Shown here piece after piece: positions 11,901 through 23,203 of a stretch of 64,000 nucleotides of DNA. The notes under the pieces are model-generated. The model was not told the DNA's origin. It made no database searches and was given only the letters and a program-made list of their open reading frames with translations. The stretch is from Paraspadella gotoi (taxonomy: Eukaryota; Chaetognatha). The stretch's first letter is position 1. Each line of letters opens with the position of its first letter. A program made the translations under genes and the position numbers. The stretch lies in contig CM119267.1 in the NCBI GenBank assembly GCA_051294375.1, forward strand, positions 15,602,105 to 15,666,104, read 5' to 3'.

Positions 11901-14900
11901 GCACGCGCAACAGCGCTGGACGCGGCCACGCCCACTTCCGGAGACGTCAGCGAGGGACGTGGAGGACGGCGGTCCTCCGTAACAGCACGACGGCGTCGAT
12001 GCAGAGGCGGCTACACGAGCACACGGCAAGTGTTCGTACAGGTGGTGCTGGAAGCACAGTGGTCTGATAACGTATTATCTGAATCCTAAAAAGTACTATT
12101 TTCCTTCAAATAACAAAATAAAATGCTTTTATCATAACTATTAAACTTTTTTTTAGCAGATCTGTATTTGGTCCAATAGTTATTCCGGAACCGATTCTTG
12201 ACTGAAAAAACGGCGTGAAGAAACAGTAATTATTGTTATGAGTTAATGACAGAACCGTTCGATATAAGCATTAAGCAGTCCCTGAGATTCAGATCAGGCT
12301 GTAACAGTGTAACACCGTGTTACAGGCGGGTTAAGCGCCCCGTCCCTCTTAACTGCTAGGCGACCACCGGGCTAGAACCCTGGTCCTTTGGGTTGGGAGG
12401 CGAATGACTTGCCTCCGGTACCAATGGCCGCTGATGAAAGGTTGGTAGATTTTAGTCCACCCTCGGCGTATCATTTTCTAATATGAAGACTTCTGTAATA
12501 GTTTTATCGGGCTTACGAGTGACGATGAAAAGCGACCATCAAATTTGAGATAAAACTTCTCTCACCAGCCGAACTAAAGTTCTTAGTCAGTAGCGCAGAT
12601 TGGGCTTGTCTCGCTTTGGCCAAATAACATCTTCCGGACTTGAACTTGTCCAGGATCTTTCGGGACTGCCGGTCACATTCGGCTTGGAGCAGGCGAAGAA
12701 GAACGAGAATCTTGCCAGGACCATAGTATGTTTCCAGAAGCGGCTGGCGGGCTTCTACAGCCTGAGCGATGGACTCGAAGAGAAGAGTCAACAAATCGGC
12801 GTACACCACGTGACTGCGATTCGTAATCTGTATTATTAAATTATATTTAATTATTTATGTTTGCTGGTTTTTCTTTCTTTTCGTTGGTAGTTTAAATTAG
12901 CAGAAAAATTTTTTGATTATCACAACGAAATTTATTATTATTCAAAAAGTACTTCTGTTCTTCATCAGTATTTTGTGAAATACAAATTGGTTTAGTTCAA
13001 AAATTGAGTGAGGGAGGGAGAGACAGAGAGAAATCAATGCTTCCAACATAGATTTGAGGAAAATTTCAGTTAGATGGTGAGGACAGCTTAAGTTTGAGAG
13101 ACAGAGGTGAAAGGAAATAAAAGGTCAAACAAAGAGAATAACAAATATAGTGGCACACATCAACACAATTAGATTAAATCTAACCCTCCCCAAACAGAAA
13201 AGTAAAACGAAAACAAACGATAACAATAATGATACTCTATGAGAGTATTCCAAAATTATTGTACAAATAAATTAGTACATTATTTTCTGTTAACACTAAT
13301 CTCTTTATAAATCGTTCATGACTGCTTTGAAATTTACACGTCTCTCTCTCTCTGATTATTGTATTTAATTTGTTTCAATATAAAATATAATTTTATTTAA
13401 TAAATATGACAAAAATATCAGGATTATTATAAAATAATTATCGATTTTTAAAGATCTTGATGATGAGAAGCTATATGTAAATTTTCAACTTCATACACGG
13501 ATTTCAAACTTTGCACCCTGACGTTTTTTATTTTTTAACTCCCAGTAGTCCAGCTAACTTAGTTTCTGTGCTCATTAATGCCATGGTTGAATTTCAAAGA
13601 AGCAATTTTTTTTTTCATTTGAATAGCACCTTACTGTTGTAAGATATATCTTTATGAAAAAAAAATTTTTTTTTAAAAATTGAGTTTATCTTACAAATAT
13701 AGTATGTGTAGGAGCAATCAGAATGTCAAAAAATTTTTCACAGCCACAATGACAGCCCTTTCCTTTTGATAGTTTTTATAGTTAAAACTTATAGAAAATA
13801 AAAATTGGAAAAGAGCATTGATCTGGCAAGCGCCTGTTACCTCACTAAACCTTAAAATATATTAATGAAATTTTTTTTGCATTCTCCCAAGACATTTTAC
13901 TAAATAATGAATGTAAAAGAAATTATAATATTCGTCTCATTTTTTTTCACAATGAGTTTGAAATTGAATTATCAAATAAGAGGTGAAAAATTATGCAAAA
14001 AATGCTGCTGGAAAGCAAGCGAACCAGTTGTTATGAAGTATTCTCAATTTGTTATATACTGGGTTGGCAAAAACCTGGGTTTTTTTTTGGTTTTTTTGGT
14101 TTTTTTGGTTTTTTTTGGGTTTTATTGGGTTTTTTTGGTTTTTTTAAATTATAGATAGCAGACTGTCAATATATTATTTTCCCGCATTCTCGTTAATTTA
14201 CTCCTGGTTAGGATACCTTTTCAGAGAATTCTTTAACATGTGACAAATAGTCAAATGTATAATTATATTGAAGTTTAATTTTTTCTGATAAATCGCTTTA
14301 AGAAAAGGGTATTCAATTCAACTTCAAAATAGGCCAAAATGGAGTACAAATTCAGAAAGCTGAGCTCCTGGCGATTCTGAAAATGTATTCACTTTAAACA
14401 TTTGATGCATTCTACCCTATTTTATATCGGTTTTAATTATAATATAAAATAAAAGAAACCTATCTGAAGAGTTGCAGGTCAAACGAAAGGCCAATCCATC
14501 TGATATTTTTTATGAATTTTTTATTACTGAATTAGAAAAATGTAATAGAGAGACATTTTTAAATTTCAACCCTGAATTCTTTCTAACTGGAACGCGTTTA
14601 TCAAAATGTCTCTCTATTACATTTTTACAAATGTTTTTAAGATTGCTAATCAAATTTTTAATTCAATATATATTGCAGTCGTTTAGGCTGCAACTCTTCA
14701 AATTCAGTGTAGATTCTTATTGTAGCTCGAAGTTCTTTACCATCTATTTAACTGAAGATTTTGTTCATGACTGCGAAAACCAACAGAGTAACGAGATTAA
14801 TTGTTTAATTCTCCCCTTCTAAACTAACCCATACCGTGTTTTTAACTTCTTACCTAGAATTTTTTAACAAACAGAATGAAAAACAATCTTTAAAAAATGT

Positions 14901-16653
14901 GCTTACCCATTTAACTTAACAATTTTGTTATTTACCGATTTCAAAAAAAATATTTAAAACACAATGTTGACATATAAATAAAATCTTTTTTTTGGTGATT
15001 ACTGGTGATTACGATGTATTTCTCGATGTTTTAGCTCTAATACATCAATGATTACGTATTGTTATGCTGAATGACCTTTCCTCTTAAAAGACCATAACCT
15101 TGTGTTAAATAATAACGAGAGAATAGCAATCATTTTTAATGTGTCGCTCTTTACATAATTTGCGATTCATGATTAGGATTACTTAATATAAGGAAAATGG
15201 TACAGAAGCCAGCATCGAAAGTGATACTGATATTAAACATGTAAAACATAGGTTTGGGTTATTTTTTATCACTAAATTATATTATTATTATATATATATT
15301 ATATATTATATTATTAAGCTTTGTAAAAATGATATATCTTATATGATTTAAATTTTTGCTTCAACAATTTAATGTTTCATATTAAAAAATTAAGTAATTT
15401 TAAAAAAAACCCAAAAAATCCACTTTTTAGTGGGTTTTTTGGGTTTTTTTAGCTGGGTTTTTTTAGTTTTTTTTTGGGTGGGTTTTTTAATTCCAACCCT
15501 GGTTATATAGGAATAAAAGTAAGGGAATGGTCTAACTAATGAAATGACCAAATATCAATCATATTGAGTCAGTTAAGAGTCATAACCAATCTTTTCATTT
15601 CCCTCCGATTTTAGGATCACTATAATTATAAAATTATCAATTAGGAAGGACCATGATTATGAGAATATATATCTAAATTTTTAACTTCATACAATCACAC
15701 ACTTTTATAAAAAGGCGATCTATAATGTAGTAAGTTTTATAAATTTAGAACGACGAAGACAATCGTCCCAAAATCGGCGCAAGCGATAGCGACGATAAAA
15801 AAAACCCAACCCAACCTGGGCGTTTTCGTTATCGCTGTTTTTGAGGTTAAGATCGGCGGCCGAGCTGATTTGAGAGCAGAGATATTTTCCAAACTTGCTC
15901 ATCCCTTCATCATGGAGACCGAGTCGTGGAAAGATCTTGAAGAAACGCTCGACCGATGCCGCGTCGCCGGAGTGTACGGCCTTCGAAAAAGAGTTATTTC
16001 ATGTGGAACAAACATTTCACCACTCTTGGCTTTTCATATTGTAACCGGATTTTAAAAACATGAAGAAATTGAGAAAATCTGTGATACAAAACCTGATCGA
16101 ATTTTGATCGTATGGTCTTCTGTAGCCTCTCCTTGGCTTCGTTCAAGGCGTTGTAAGAGGTTTCTCGGTTGGCCAGGGAATCCGACTCGGCGTCGTCGTC
16201 CGCCGCCGTCAGCACCGACTTGTCAAGGTTTAAAAAACTGTGAATGTGCATGGCGGCCTGTTCGTAGTCGTCCCGCTTGAGTGCGCTGTGCACGTCGTAA
16301 CTGCACGACTTGAGAACGAGAAGATCCTCAACACGCTTCCTAGTCTCTCCCACTCGCTTCTTGGCGTCGTCGAGTCGCCGCACGCGACCAGACACTCGGT
16401 CTGCCAAGTGGGCCGTCGAAGAGATCATACCAGTTAAGTTGCGGGAGGAAGTTTCCAACGCCACAACCGCCGGAAGCAGAGAGCCGATTCGGCGCATCTC
16501 CATTTCCAGATCCGGAGCGAGGTTCCTTAACTCAGCCAAGCGAGTCTCAGTTCTTGTCTCGGCGACTTTGATCTGAGCCAGCGCGGCTTCGATATCCGAG
16601 ACAGAAGTTAGACACTCTACGCCCGAAAAAGATTGTTCTTGTTCGGAACCCAT
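2931..16653 (-). CDS. COG4: COG4, conserved oligomeric Golgi complex subunit 4 (two apparent frameshifts in last exon)
   Basis: Seven exons: 16653-16093, 15980-15816, 12827-12566, 4531-4326, 4197-4087, 4017-3796, 3717-2931. Every junction keeps phase. The product would be about 771 residues (human about 785) and matches COG4 throughout: [20 protein letters not shown] near residue 135, [63 protein letters not shown], and [11 protein letters not shown] near the end. COG4 is a lobe A subunit of the COG tether for retrograde vesicles at the Golgi. The last exon needs two added bases to stay in frame: near 3184-3187 (a G lost in AGGAA on the coding strand) and in the C6 run at 3052-3057. All splice sites are intact, so sequencing error or recent damage is more likely than an old pseudogene. 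Introns of 2988 and 8034 bp contain the mobile elements. Confidence 0.9.
4564..4595. repeat. Left copy of a 31-bp imperfect inverted repeat
   Basis: Positions 4564-4595 match the reverse complement of 12186-12216 in two 13-bp identical blocks (acgccgttttttc and agaatcggttccg) separated by about five differing bases. The two copies face each other and enclose 7.6 kb of repeat-rich intron. This copy lies just inside the acceptor end of COG4 intron 3. Confidence 0.6.
5065..5647. repeat. Direct repeat copy A (LTR-like)
   Basis: About 580 bp that align along their whole length with 9505-10105. Shared blocks include tttgcatatagtagtaa, cattaatgattgag, gcttggatcaaggga, ttgctcaatg and aaaggcagcgcg-like sequence near the right end. 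Much of the difference between the copies consists of one- or two-base insertions and deletions, with relatively few clear substitutions. Confidence 0.75.
9042..9215. repeat. Two-copy tandem repeat, unit about 86 bp
   Basis: Two adjacent units begin with ggagttt(a)gtctca and share tttgccttggtgtttgtg, tcagcatac and a gtgaa(c/t)aataatt-like end. They lie inside the LTR-like element just before its right-hand direct repeat. No coding potential is visible. Confidence 0.6.
9505..10105. repeat. Direct repeat copy B (LTR-like)
   Basis: Right-hand partner of 5065-5647, in the same orientation. It begins tgtagagatacattcttag and ends near cctgagtcccactcata. As with copy A, the mismatches are dominated by single-base gains and losses, many in homopolymers. 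Confidence 0.75.
10908..11409 (+). pseudogene. Relic of a Tc1/mariner-type transposase
   Basis: From the ATG at 10908 the translation contains a Tc1-type paired-like helix-turn-helix: [13 protein letters not shown] followed by [16 protein letters not shown] and a basic linker GSRRPR. The frame stops at 11183. After a large internal loss, other frames give [15 protein letters not shown] and then [15 protein letters not shown], which corresponds to the (W)P-x-SPDLNPIEN-x-W signature around the last catalytic residue of Tc1 elements. The middle of the catalytic domain is missing and at least two frameshifts are needed, so the copy is dead. It is the only clear plus-strand protein remnant in the window and sits in COG4 intron 3, antisense to the host gene. 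I could not define its terminal inverted repeats. Confidence 0.75.
11690..12075. other. GC-rich block of unknown origin in an AT-rich intron
   Basis: This stretch is clearly richer in G+C than the surrounding intron and reads open on the plus strand for 130 codons (11697-12089; Thr/Arg/Gly-rich, with repeated DSWTDSW-like and CGRTCGQT-like pieces) and for 101 codons in another frame. Two overlapping open frames in a GC-rich stretch are expected by chance, and no domain is recognisable. It may be part of a further mobile element next to the Tc1 relic. Confidence 0.35.
12186..12216. repeat. Right copy of the 31-bp imperfect inverted repeat
   Basis: Reverse-complement partner of 4564-4595. It directly abuts the SINE-like sequence beginning near 12219. 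Confidence 0.6.
12219..12453 (-). mobile_element. tRNA-like SINE, copy A
   Basis: Read on the minus strand, this matches 50941-51135 over about 190 bp, starting with aaaatc(t/c)accaacc and ending in ataacaa(t)aattactgt. It contains a pol III B-box-like GGTTCTAGCCC preceded by a tRNA-like stretch, gcaagtcattcgcctcc. Compared with the other copy it carries about 40 extra bases in its 3' half (near 12258-12300). It lies in COG4 intron 3 in the same orientation as the gene. Confidence 0.65.
12828..14050. other. Upstream-of-hAT part of COG4 intron 2, no gene
   Basis: AT-rich intron sequence with scattered homopolymers and short (ct)n tracts. I see no conserved open frame, RNA gene or repeat beyond the hAT-like element that follows. 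Confidence 0.5.
14059..15501. mobile_element. Non-autonomous hAT-like DNA transposon with 8-bp target duplication
   Basis: The 1443-bp segment is flanked by identical 8-bp copies of gttatata (14051-14058 and 15502-15509), the duplication length typical of hAT elements. Its ends are inverted and start C(T/A)GGGTTGG, close to the CAGGG-type termini common in hAT families. Subterminal regions are (T/G)-rich on both sides: ggttttttt repeats on the left, and gggtttttt repeats with a hairpin (about 15403-15450) on the right. No transposase domain is recognisable. The longest frame (14472-14822) is low-complexity. The element sits in COG4 intron 2. Confidence 0.8.
14466..14703. repeat. Fold-back inverted repeat inside the hAT-like element
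   Basis: A perfect 24-bp inverted pair (14536-14559 and 14603-14626) lies within a longer imperfect one, whose outer arms contain gaagagttgcag at about 14466 and its complement ctgcaactcttc at about 14690. The transcript could form a long hairpin with a 43-nt loop between the perfect arms. Confidence 0.7.
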
Positions 16654-16822
16654 GGTTTGATTTACGTAGGTTTTTTGTGGATAAATTTTGATTAACAAAC
16701 CCTTTTAAATTTCATCTAAATCCAGATGCAAAAAAGAAAATACTTATTTAACGCTCTTATTTCTTAAAATTTGAAATACAACTCGAAAATGTGGGCTTGA
16801 TGACGCCAAGGACGCAACGAAT

Positions 16823-17311
16823 CTAGCTGTTGGAGTTGGGACCCTTCTTCCGACCGAAGGTGGCGACGACGTTGACGAAACGGCGATTGTACTGAATCCT
16901 TCTTCTCGCACGGCCAGTCTTCTTTTTTTTCTTCTCTTGCTTTTCTACTTTGGTCGTTTGACCTTTAACCTTTCCGGCGCGTGCCAAAGAGCCGTGGACT
17001 TTTCCACCCAGTAGTCGACTCGTCATTTCGACAGTGGACATCTGGTTGCAGAGATATAAAGAAATATTCGTCAAAAATTTAAATTCGACGAAAAAATAGT
17101 TTCAGAAACAGCGAAAAATTACCTCGACCAATCCACAAGACGAGAGGAGCTCATCCTCCAGCAATGGTGTTCCATTGTAGGAGAGAATCTGAGTCTCCGC
17201 ATCTTCGATGTTCTCCAAAAGGCAAGCCTGCTTTTTCAACGATTCGACCGACTCGCAGCCGGAGACATTGACGGTGTGCACCGAAAAGAAGCCGCGCACA
17301 AAGAGCTGCAT
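16823..17311 (-). CDS. FAU: FAU: ubiquitin-like protein fused to ribosomal protein S30
   Basis: Two exons, 17311-17123 and 17041-16823, give 135 residues (human 133). Residues 1 to about 75 are a ubiquitin-like fold starting MQLFVRG. It is followed by a conserved di-glycine (SRLLGG) and then S30, beginning [15 protein letters not shown] and ending GPNSNS. The precursor is cleaved after the di-glycine to release 40S ribosomal protein eS30. Exon 1 ends ...GLVE and exon 2 continues [13 protein letters not shown] in phase. COG4 begins 169 bp downstream on the same strand. Confidence is high because the S30 part is nearly invariant among animals. Confidence 0.97.
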
Positions 17312-17720
17312 TCTTTCAAATATAACTTTCAATAAAACTATAAAAAAAATAAAGATTGGCACGAACAAATTACATATTTTATTCAGCAAATGATTTCAAA
17401 ATTTTTTCGGGCACAATTGGAAATTTTGGAAATTTTAAAAATTTTTCTGAAATTTGTTGAACCTTTTCCGAATTACTTAAGAACAATTGATAAAAAGACT
17501 ACGTGTAAAAATCATATCAAATTACATCAAAAATATCATATAAGTGAGAACCAACAATACCAATAAAAAGCTTTGTAAATTCAAATGATTAAACAAATTT
17601 GAGTATTGTACAATTCACAAGTTGTACAATGTACAATAAGGCCATAATTATTTTGATAAAGCTGAGTTTATTACTGTATTTGCAAAAATTGCATTAAGTG
17701 CGAATAAACTAGCACAACAA
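17312..17720. other. Spacer between MROH1 and FAU
   Basis: 409 bp, AT-rich, without a gene. An AATAAA on the minus strand (17667-17672) lies about 49 nt past the MROH1 stop and is a plausible polyadenylation signal. A T-rich stretch ending in TATAG precedes the FAU start by about 30 nt. Confidence 0.5.
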
Positions 17721-20700
17721 TTAGTAGGAATGTAAAAGGCTAATGGCTTCAGCAGCCGAAGAACGGACGCCAGCATCCGAGTCTTTCAATAAAATAATAA
17801 GGGCAGAACAAACGTGTTCTTTACTGATTAATCCTCGACGAGAATCTGATTCTGAACTATTTTGTAAATTTCCCATTAAGAACCCAACACAAATGGCTGC
17901 ATTGCATCTTATTGACACCCATTCACTTTTAAAAAATCCAACAGTATTCATTACGTAAAAGTTGATCTTGTCAGGAAAATCATCCACAATAGATTTAGAC
18001 AAGTCATTAATAAATTCGCCATAATGGAGAGGCCGATCCTCAATCAGCAATGTTTGAAACATTTTGTTAACATTAGGAGATCCCATTAACGGCCCAATTT
18101 GCTTCAATGCTCCTTTAGTTGCTTTGACAACATCGAGATCGGCATCATTAAGATGTAATAGCAACGTCATTAAATTTGCATGAATTTGCTCCAAAAAAGT
18201 AGAGCTTGAGGGGCCATTAGCAAATCTTGATAAAGTACCAAATAAATCAAATGCAGCGGCCCGCACTTTACCGTTTTCGTTTGCCAAACATGGGCGAATT
18301 CGCAAGGATATATTTATTAAAATTCCTCTAACATGCCCTTCCTCAACTTGACAAAGAACTTGCGAGAGACCCTTCATAGCTGCTAATGCAATCTGATCAT
18401 CTGGATCATCTTTGTCATCCATTGCTGAAATTAATGCAGAAAGGATTGTAGTCAGATGATGTTCAACTAAATCTTTACGGCAATTTGCCATATTTCCAAG
18501 CCCTGTTGTAACAAGTCGTCTTACCGACCTGTCATTGTCTACCATCCGACCTAACAACGTTGATACCAAAAAAGCTAAATCTTTCTCATCACCACAAGCA
18601 TTTTGATTGATAAATTCGGCAAACATAGAAGCAACAGCTATTCTTTGGTTATCATAAGGTCCATAAAGCCCTTGAGACAATTGGCTCGTAAGATCAGAGA
18701 TGCAACTTGCTTTAAAATGCGCCAATGTAGAAGATAGTTTTGTCAGAGAATCTTCTAGTTTATTCGGAATAACTAAATCGGAAAAAACGGCTGATTCTTC
18801 CAAACATCGTACGACTTCTTTACAATCTACCAAGTCATGCATTAAAAAAGATTTGAGACAGTCTATGCTGATTTTGATTGTGGCATAATCCTTAGCTGTT
18901 ACCTTCAAATTCGATGCCATCTTGTGAATTACTTTTATTTCTTGCTTTTGCTGCTCAGTAATGACATTATCTTTTTCTTTAAATCCAAGTAAAACTTTAT
19001 GGCTGACTCCAACCCTTAAAAGGAGGGACCCCAAAATTCTTGAGAACTGCCCCTGCAAAGTTGGTCCCATTTCGGGAACTTGAAAAATGCAAATCAAAGC
19101 AGATGTGACGTGTAAAGGTAACTCGGTCGACATTTTTAAAGGCTGCTCTTTTTTCAAGCTTGAATCAATTTTCTCTTCATATGGTAAACTTTTAGATAAA
19201 ATACTAAGTAGATTGTCTAAAATAGAAGGGGCCAATTGAGGGTCAGAAACAAGAACTTGCCAACATGCTATTATTGTATCGTCATATGGTATTGGAAAAG
19301 TAGTTAATAGCTGGTTTAAAACTGGCTCTAAACAGTGACCAGCTAATGTTCTCAGAGCCCTGAGTGTTCCGGTACGTGTTTGAGGATGTGTAACTCTTGC
19401 TAAATGAACATGCAGAAGCTTTAACAAAGAATCAACTCGAGAAGCCAATTCCAAACCCCGATTACGTAAAAGTGCGTTTAAAACAACGCAAGCAGCAGAT
19501 GATGAATGTGGTTGATCATCGAGTAAGCCACCCATAAGCCCTTCAAGAAGCAACCATAATTGCTTGGTAGGTGTCCTTCTGACAATAACTTTTGAGAGAT
19601 CATTAACTAAGCTAAACAGGGAGTTGGGATCTGATTTGTCTAATCGTCCTTGAAAAGAAGTAAGAGCGCTCAATATAGAGTCAGAATCAGGATCTCCTCC
19701 AGCGCATTTGACTTGAATAGTTAAAAGTTTACATATACAGTCAAGAGAAACTCTTCGTACAGTAACCTCGGAATCACAGAATCGAGGAACAAAATGAGCT
19801 AAAGCTGTGCCATATAGAGCAAGATCAAATGAGGCAGGATGAATAATTCTGTCGTTTCCTTCAGATTGAATAAAAACAGCTTCAGTATAACATGAAAAAA
19901 GATTTGATATAGTTTTCAGAGCTCGAAATCTCTGGGAGCCTTCAGGGTAAGATATCCATTTTTCCAAATATTCATAAATTTTTTCTATTGTTGCTGCATT
20001 AGTGTTTTGCTTCAAAATTTCCATCAATAAATCATCGACTAGTCTCAAAACGTCATCCGTTGTTATAATTTTCCCTTCAAGTACATCTTGCTCGCTTTTT
20101 TCCTTGGGCGTTACAGTCGGCAAACTATATACCGAACTAGTAGAAACTTGAGCTAATTCACAAATATCAGCATCGGTTAAACTAGGGTTGATTTGAACTA
20201 AAGTGATGCATGTTTTAAATATCGCGACGAAAACTTCATACGAAGGTACTTTCAATTCGCTTTCAGCTTTCAACCAATGAAGCATCTGGGATAACAACTG
20301 AGACCTGTCCGCAAGATGATAAACACTTTTTAAATGAGATGGGTGAAGTGTTTTTCCAATCAATTCCACCGTTTTAACAACATTTAATTTGAAAGAAACA
20401 TCCTTTTCAGTCTTTTTGTCTTGAGTTTCTAAATTTAAGTTAATTACTCTCAAAATATCGGTCTCAATACGACTTAATATTAACTGAGGATCAGAATAAA
20501 GGGCTACGTATCCATACGCTAATATAAAAGTCGATTTTGCCTTGGCAGACAATGTTTCAGTCTTATCACGACCGAATGAAAAAATTCCACTTGTGCGTCT
20601 TGAAGAATCAGCTTTAAGGGTAGCCTCTAATTTAGTCAGGACAACATCCAAATGCGACGTTCCACAGAAGCCTAATGCGACAGCAGCTCCTTCCCGTTCA

Positions 20701-23078
20701 TCATGGTTTGAATGATCGATACAGTTAACAACTGCATCCAGATTCTGTTTAACTATCTGCGTGTTTAATGATTTTCTAAGTGAGATGCCAGTACACTTAA
20801 AAAGGAAATTTTTATCTCTGGGAAACTTGCTGTACATCGAGCAATGGGAGGATAAGGTATAGCATAATTCTGCAATCCATTCCTGATCTTCTATTAAATC
20901 TAAAGTTTTAGACAGAAACTTCAGAACCAAATCTTCCCAAGTTTTTTGTTCAAAATTACCATTTTCTGGATCGTTTTCCTCCAGGTAATCTCGTAATTTG
21001 ATGAGAACAGTATCCCACATTTCAACAACATTTGAATGAATATTCGGACTCATTGCCTCTAACAGATGTAGTAGTTGAATTCCTCGCATTGAATTTTTGA
21101 AAGGATTACCCAATAAAACAAGGCACCGACTAAAAATTGCATGAGGTTTAGGGAGATCAAGCTCTTGATTGTAGTTGAGGAAATAATTATCTGAAGCATT
21201 CCCAGATTCACCCCTTTTAAGCTTTCCTAAATGTGCAATGCTTTTTGCAACCGAAGTTATTGCTCTTGAGTAGGTGTCTGGAACGATAAATTCTAATAAC
21301 CTTGGCCACAAAACATCTTCCATACTTGTGATCGTAGTTGTCATTAATTGAAGAATATTCTCACACATAGTCTTTAACGCAGCATTGCTGATAAAATCGG
21401 GGTCTGAGATTTTTGAATTTTGACTAGCATTAGGGTCCAATGAACATTGCTTCACTAAAAATTCTATCATTCCCTTGCCTCCTTCTAAATGTAAGTAATT
21501 GTGATTAGCCATAGCGATAATGACTTGCGAAAAAATTTTTTTCACTTTGTTGCTAGTTTCTAGAAGAATTACTTTTAATGCACTTATAATGACCGATTTT
21601 TTCTCCACACTGATTTGATCTGCACCGAAAAAATTTATCAAATGACGAAAAATGGTTAAAGTTCCTATTCGTATTTTTTCGTTATTGTTTTGAAGCTTAA
21701 TCATGAGAAAAGCTACCACTTTATCCATAAATGAACTCGCTAGCACGGCTAAACAGCGAAGAACTTCATTATGAGATTTCATTTGATTTATATTATTGTA
21801 ATCAATTGATTGACAAACAAGGGGGTAAAGAGAATTGAGCAATAAGTCAACCATTGGTTCTAGCATTAAGTTTTGGTCTGCGGTGGCTGACTCAAGAACC
21901 ATGCAAAGTCCCTGAGTAATCGGTGCTGGGTTATCGGAATGTCTTTTCAACAAAGTGACCACTGTAGGAAGTAACTTTGGCAACTGTTCTTCTAATTTTT
22001 CTTTAGCCATAATTTTACTCATGTAGCCAATAGATTCAATAATAGCCAGTCGTAATTTTCCTTCACTCGCTTTCAGCCAAACATTAAACAAAATTTCATA
22101 AGCTGAAAATATTTCCTGAGAATAAGTTTCAATACTGACTAAGTTTTCCTCCTCCGTCGCAGCATTTGCAACATAATCAAGAATAGCTTCAGAAAATTTA
22201 GCTAAAGTAGCAGCAAATACCCAGCGTTGATTTTCACCCTTAGCAATTCCCATCATAGGTAGCATAGTTGCAAGAGCATTGCTCAAATAAGGAACCATGT
22301 GATTGGGATTAACTTGAGCCAAAAGTGCCATGGTATGAACAATAAAAAAATGAGGAATTTGTCCAGGTTGAAAAAAACCTAAAAGCTTATCCATGATTTC
22401 TTGGCAAAAAGACCTTCCCAAGGATACTAAAAGAGCTGATGCCTTTTCCTGCCAATCGGGAATAATTTCTTTAGATAAGGTCATTTCTGAAATACCCAAC
22501 CGAACCAAAGCCATTCCCATTTCTGGAGAAAGCTCCTCTTGTTTTTCCTTACAAATTTTTTCCATGGATTCGAGCAATACAATTCGGTGACCGTGAGCCA
22601 ATTTCGGATGTCGTCTCAAATATTCTTGGCAGGAGCTACAAAAAATCAATTTAAAGTTTCAAAGTAAACGTTCAGAAAAGTTTATTTTTACGAAATTTTT
22701 GGTAATATTTTAGAATGTTAACTGAACCCAAACAAAAAAATAACGATTTTTTTTGGAAAATTTTAGTTGGCGAATGTAAAATTTACCCAAGGTTAATCTT
22801 TTTTGTCAATAACCTTACCTCAAAACTAATTCGGACTGTTTCTTCCCCAGGTCTACCAACGCATTACATATAGTTTTTCTTACTAACTCGTCCTTATCAA
22901 ATGCTGCATCAACCAAAGCCATCGTCATAACGTCAACCTTTAAAACAGTTTTTAATGATACAATTTTTTTTTAAAAATGGCAAAATTTGTTTCGTTAATA
23001 AATATATTAATTAAAATTAACTACCTGTCCTCCAGTACTAAATAGCTCTCCGACGGGGGCATCATCGATGCCATCCAT
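17721..23078 (-). CDS. MROH1: MROH1, maestro heat-like repeat protein 1
   Basis: Three exons, 23078-23025, 22937-22819 and a 4.9-kb exon 22635-17721, give 1695 residues (human about 1640). The N-terminus (ALVDAAFDKDELVRKTICNA, then EYLRRHPKLAHGHR) and the C-terminus (IRPCLANENGKVRAAAFDLF, LHYGEFINDL, FFKSEWVSIRCNAA) align with MROH1 in order. The whole protein consists of HEAT-type helical repeats, with no catalytic domain. MROH1 has been linked to lysosome tethering to the cytoskeleton in mammals. I take the ATG in exon 1 because it follows a TTTATTTAG acceptor-like site by 8 nt. Almost the entire coding sequence is intronless, unlike the many-exon vertebrate gene. SPICE1 ends 125 bp upstream. 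Confidence 0.93.
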
Positions 23079-23203
23079 GTTCAAATCTAAATAAAAATTA
23101 TTTTTATAAAATTTTAACCATAATAATAATAAATTTACAATGCGGTATTTTTTAAAAGAATTTATCAAAAATGCATTAAAAAAAGTTTTCATCGAAACGG
23201 CCT

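Noticed and set aside
11697-12089. A plus-strand gene of 130 codons
   Set aside because: It is GC-rich with two overlapping open frames, has no recognisable domain, and lies inside a mobile-element cluster within an intron.
2931-16653. Three separate genes (16.6-15.8 kb, 12.8-12.5 kb and 4.5-2.9 kb)
   Set aside because: All pieces align to consecutive parts of COG4, and all junction phases match across the long introns, so one gene explains them.
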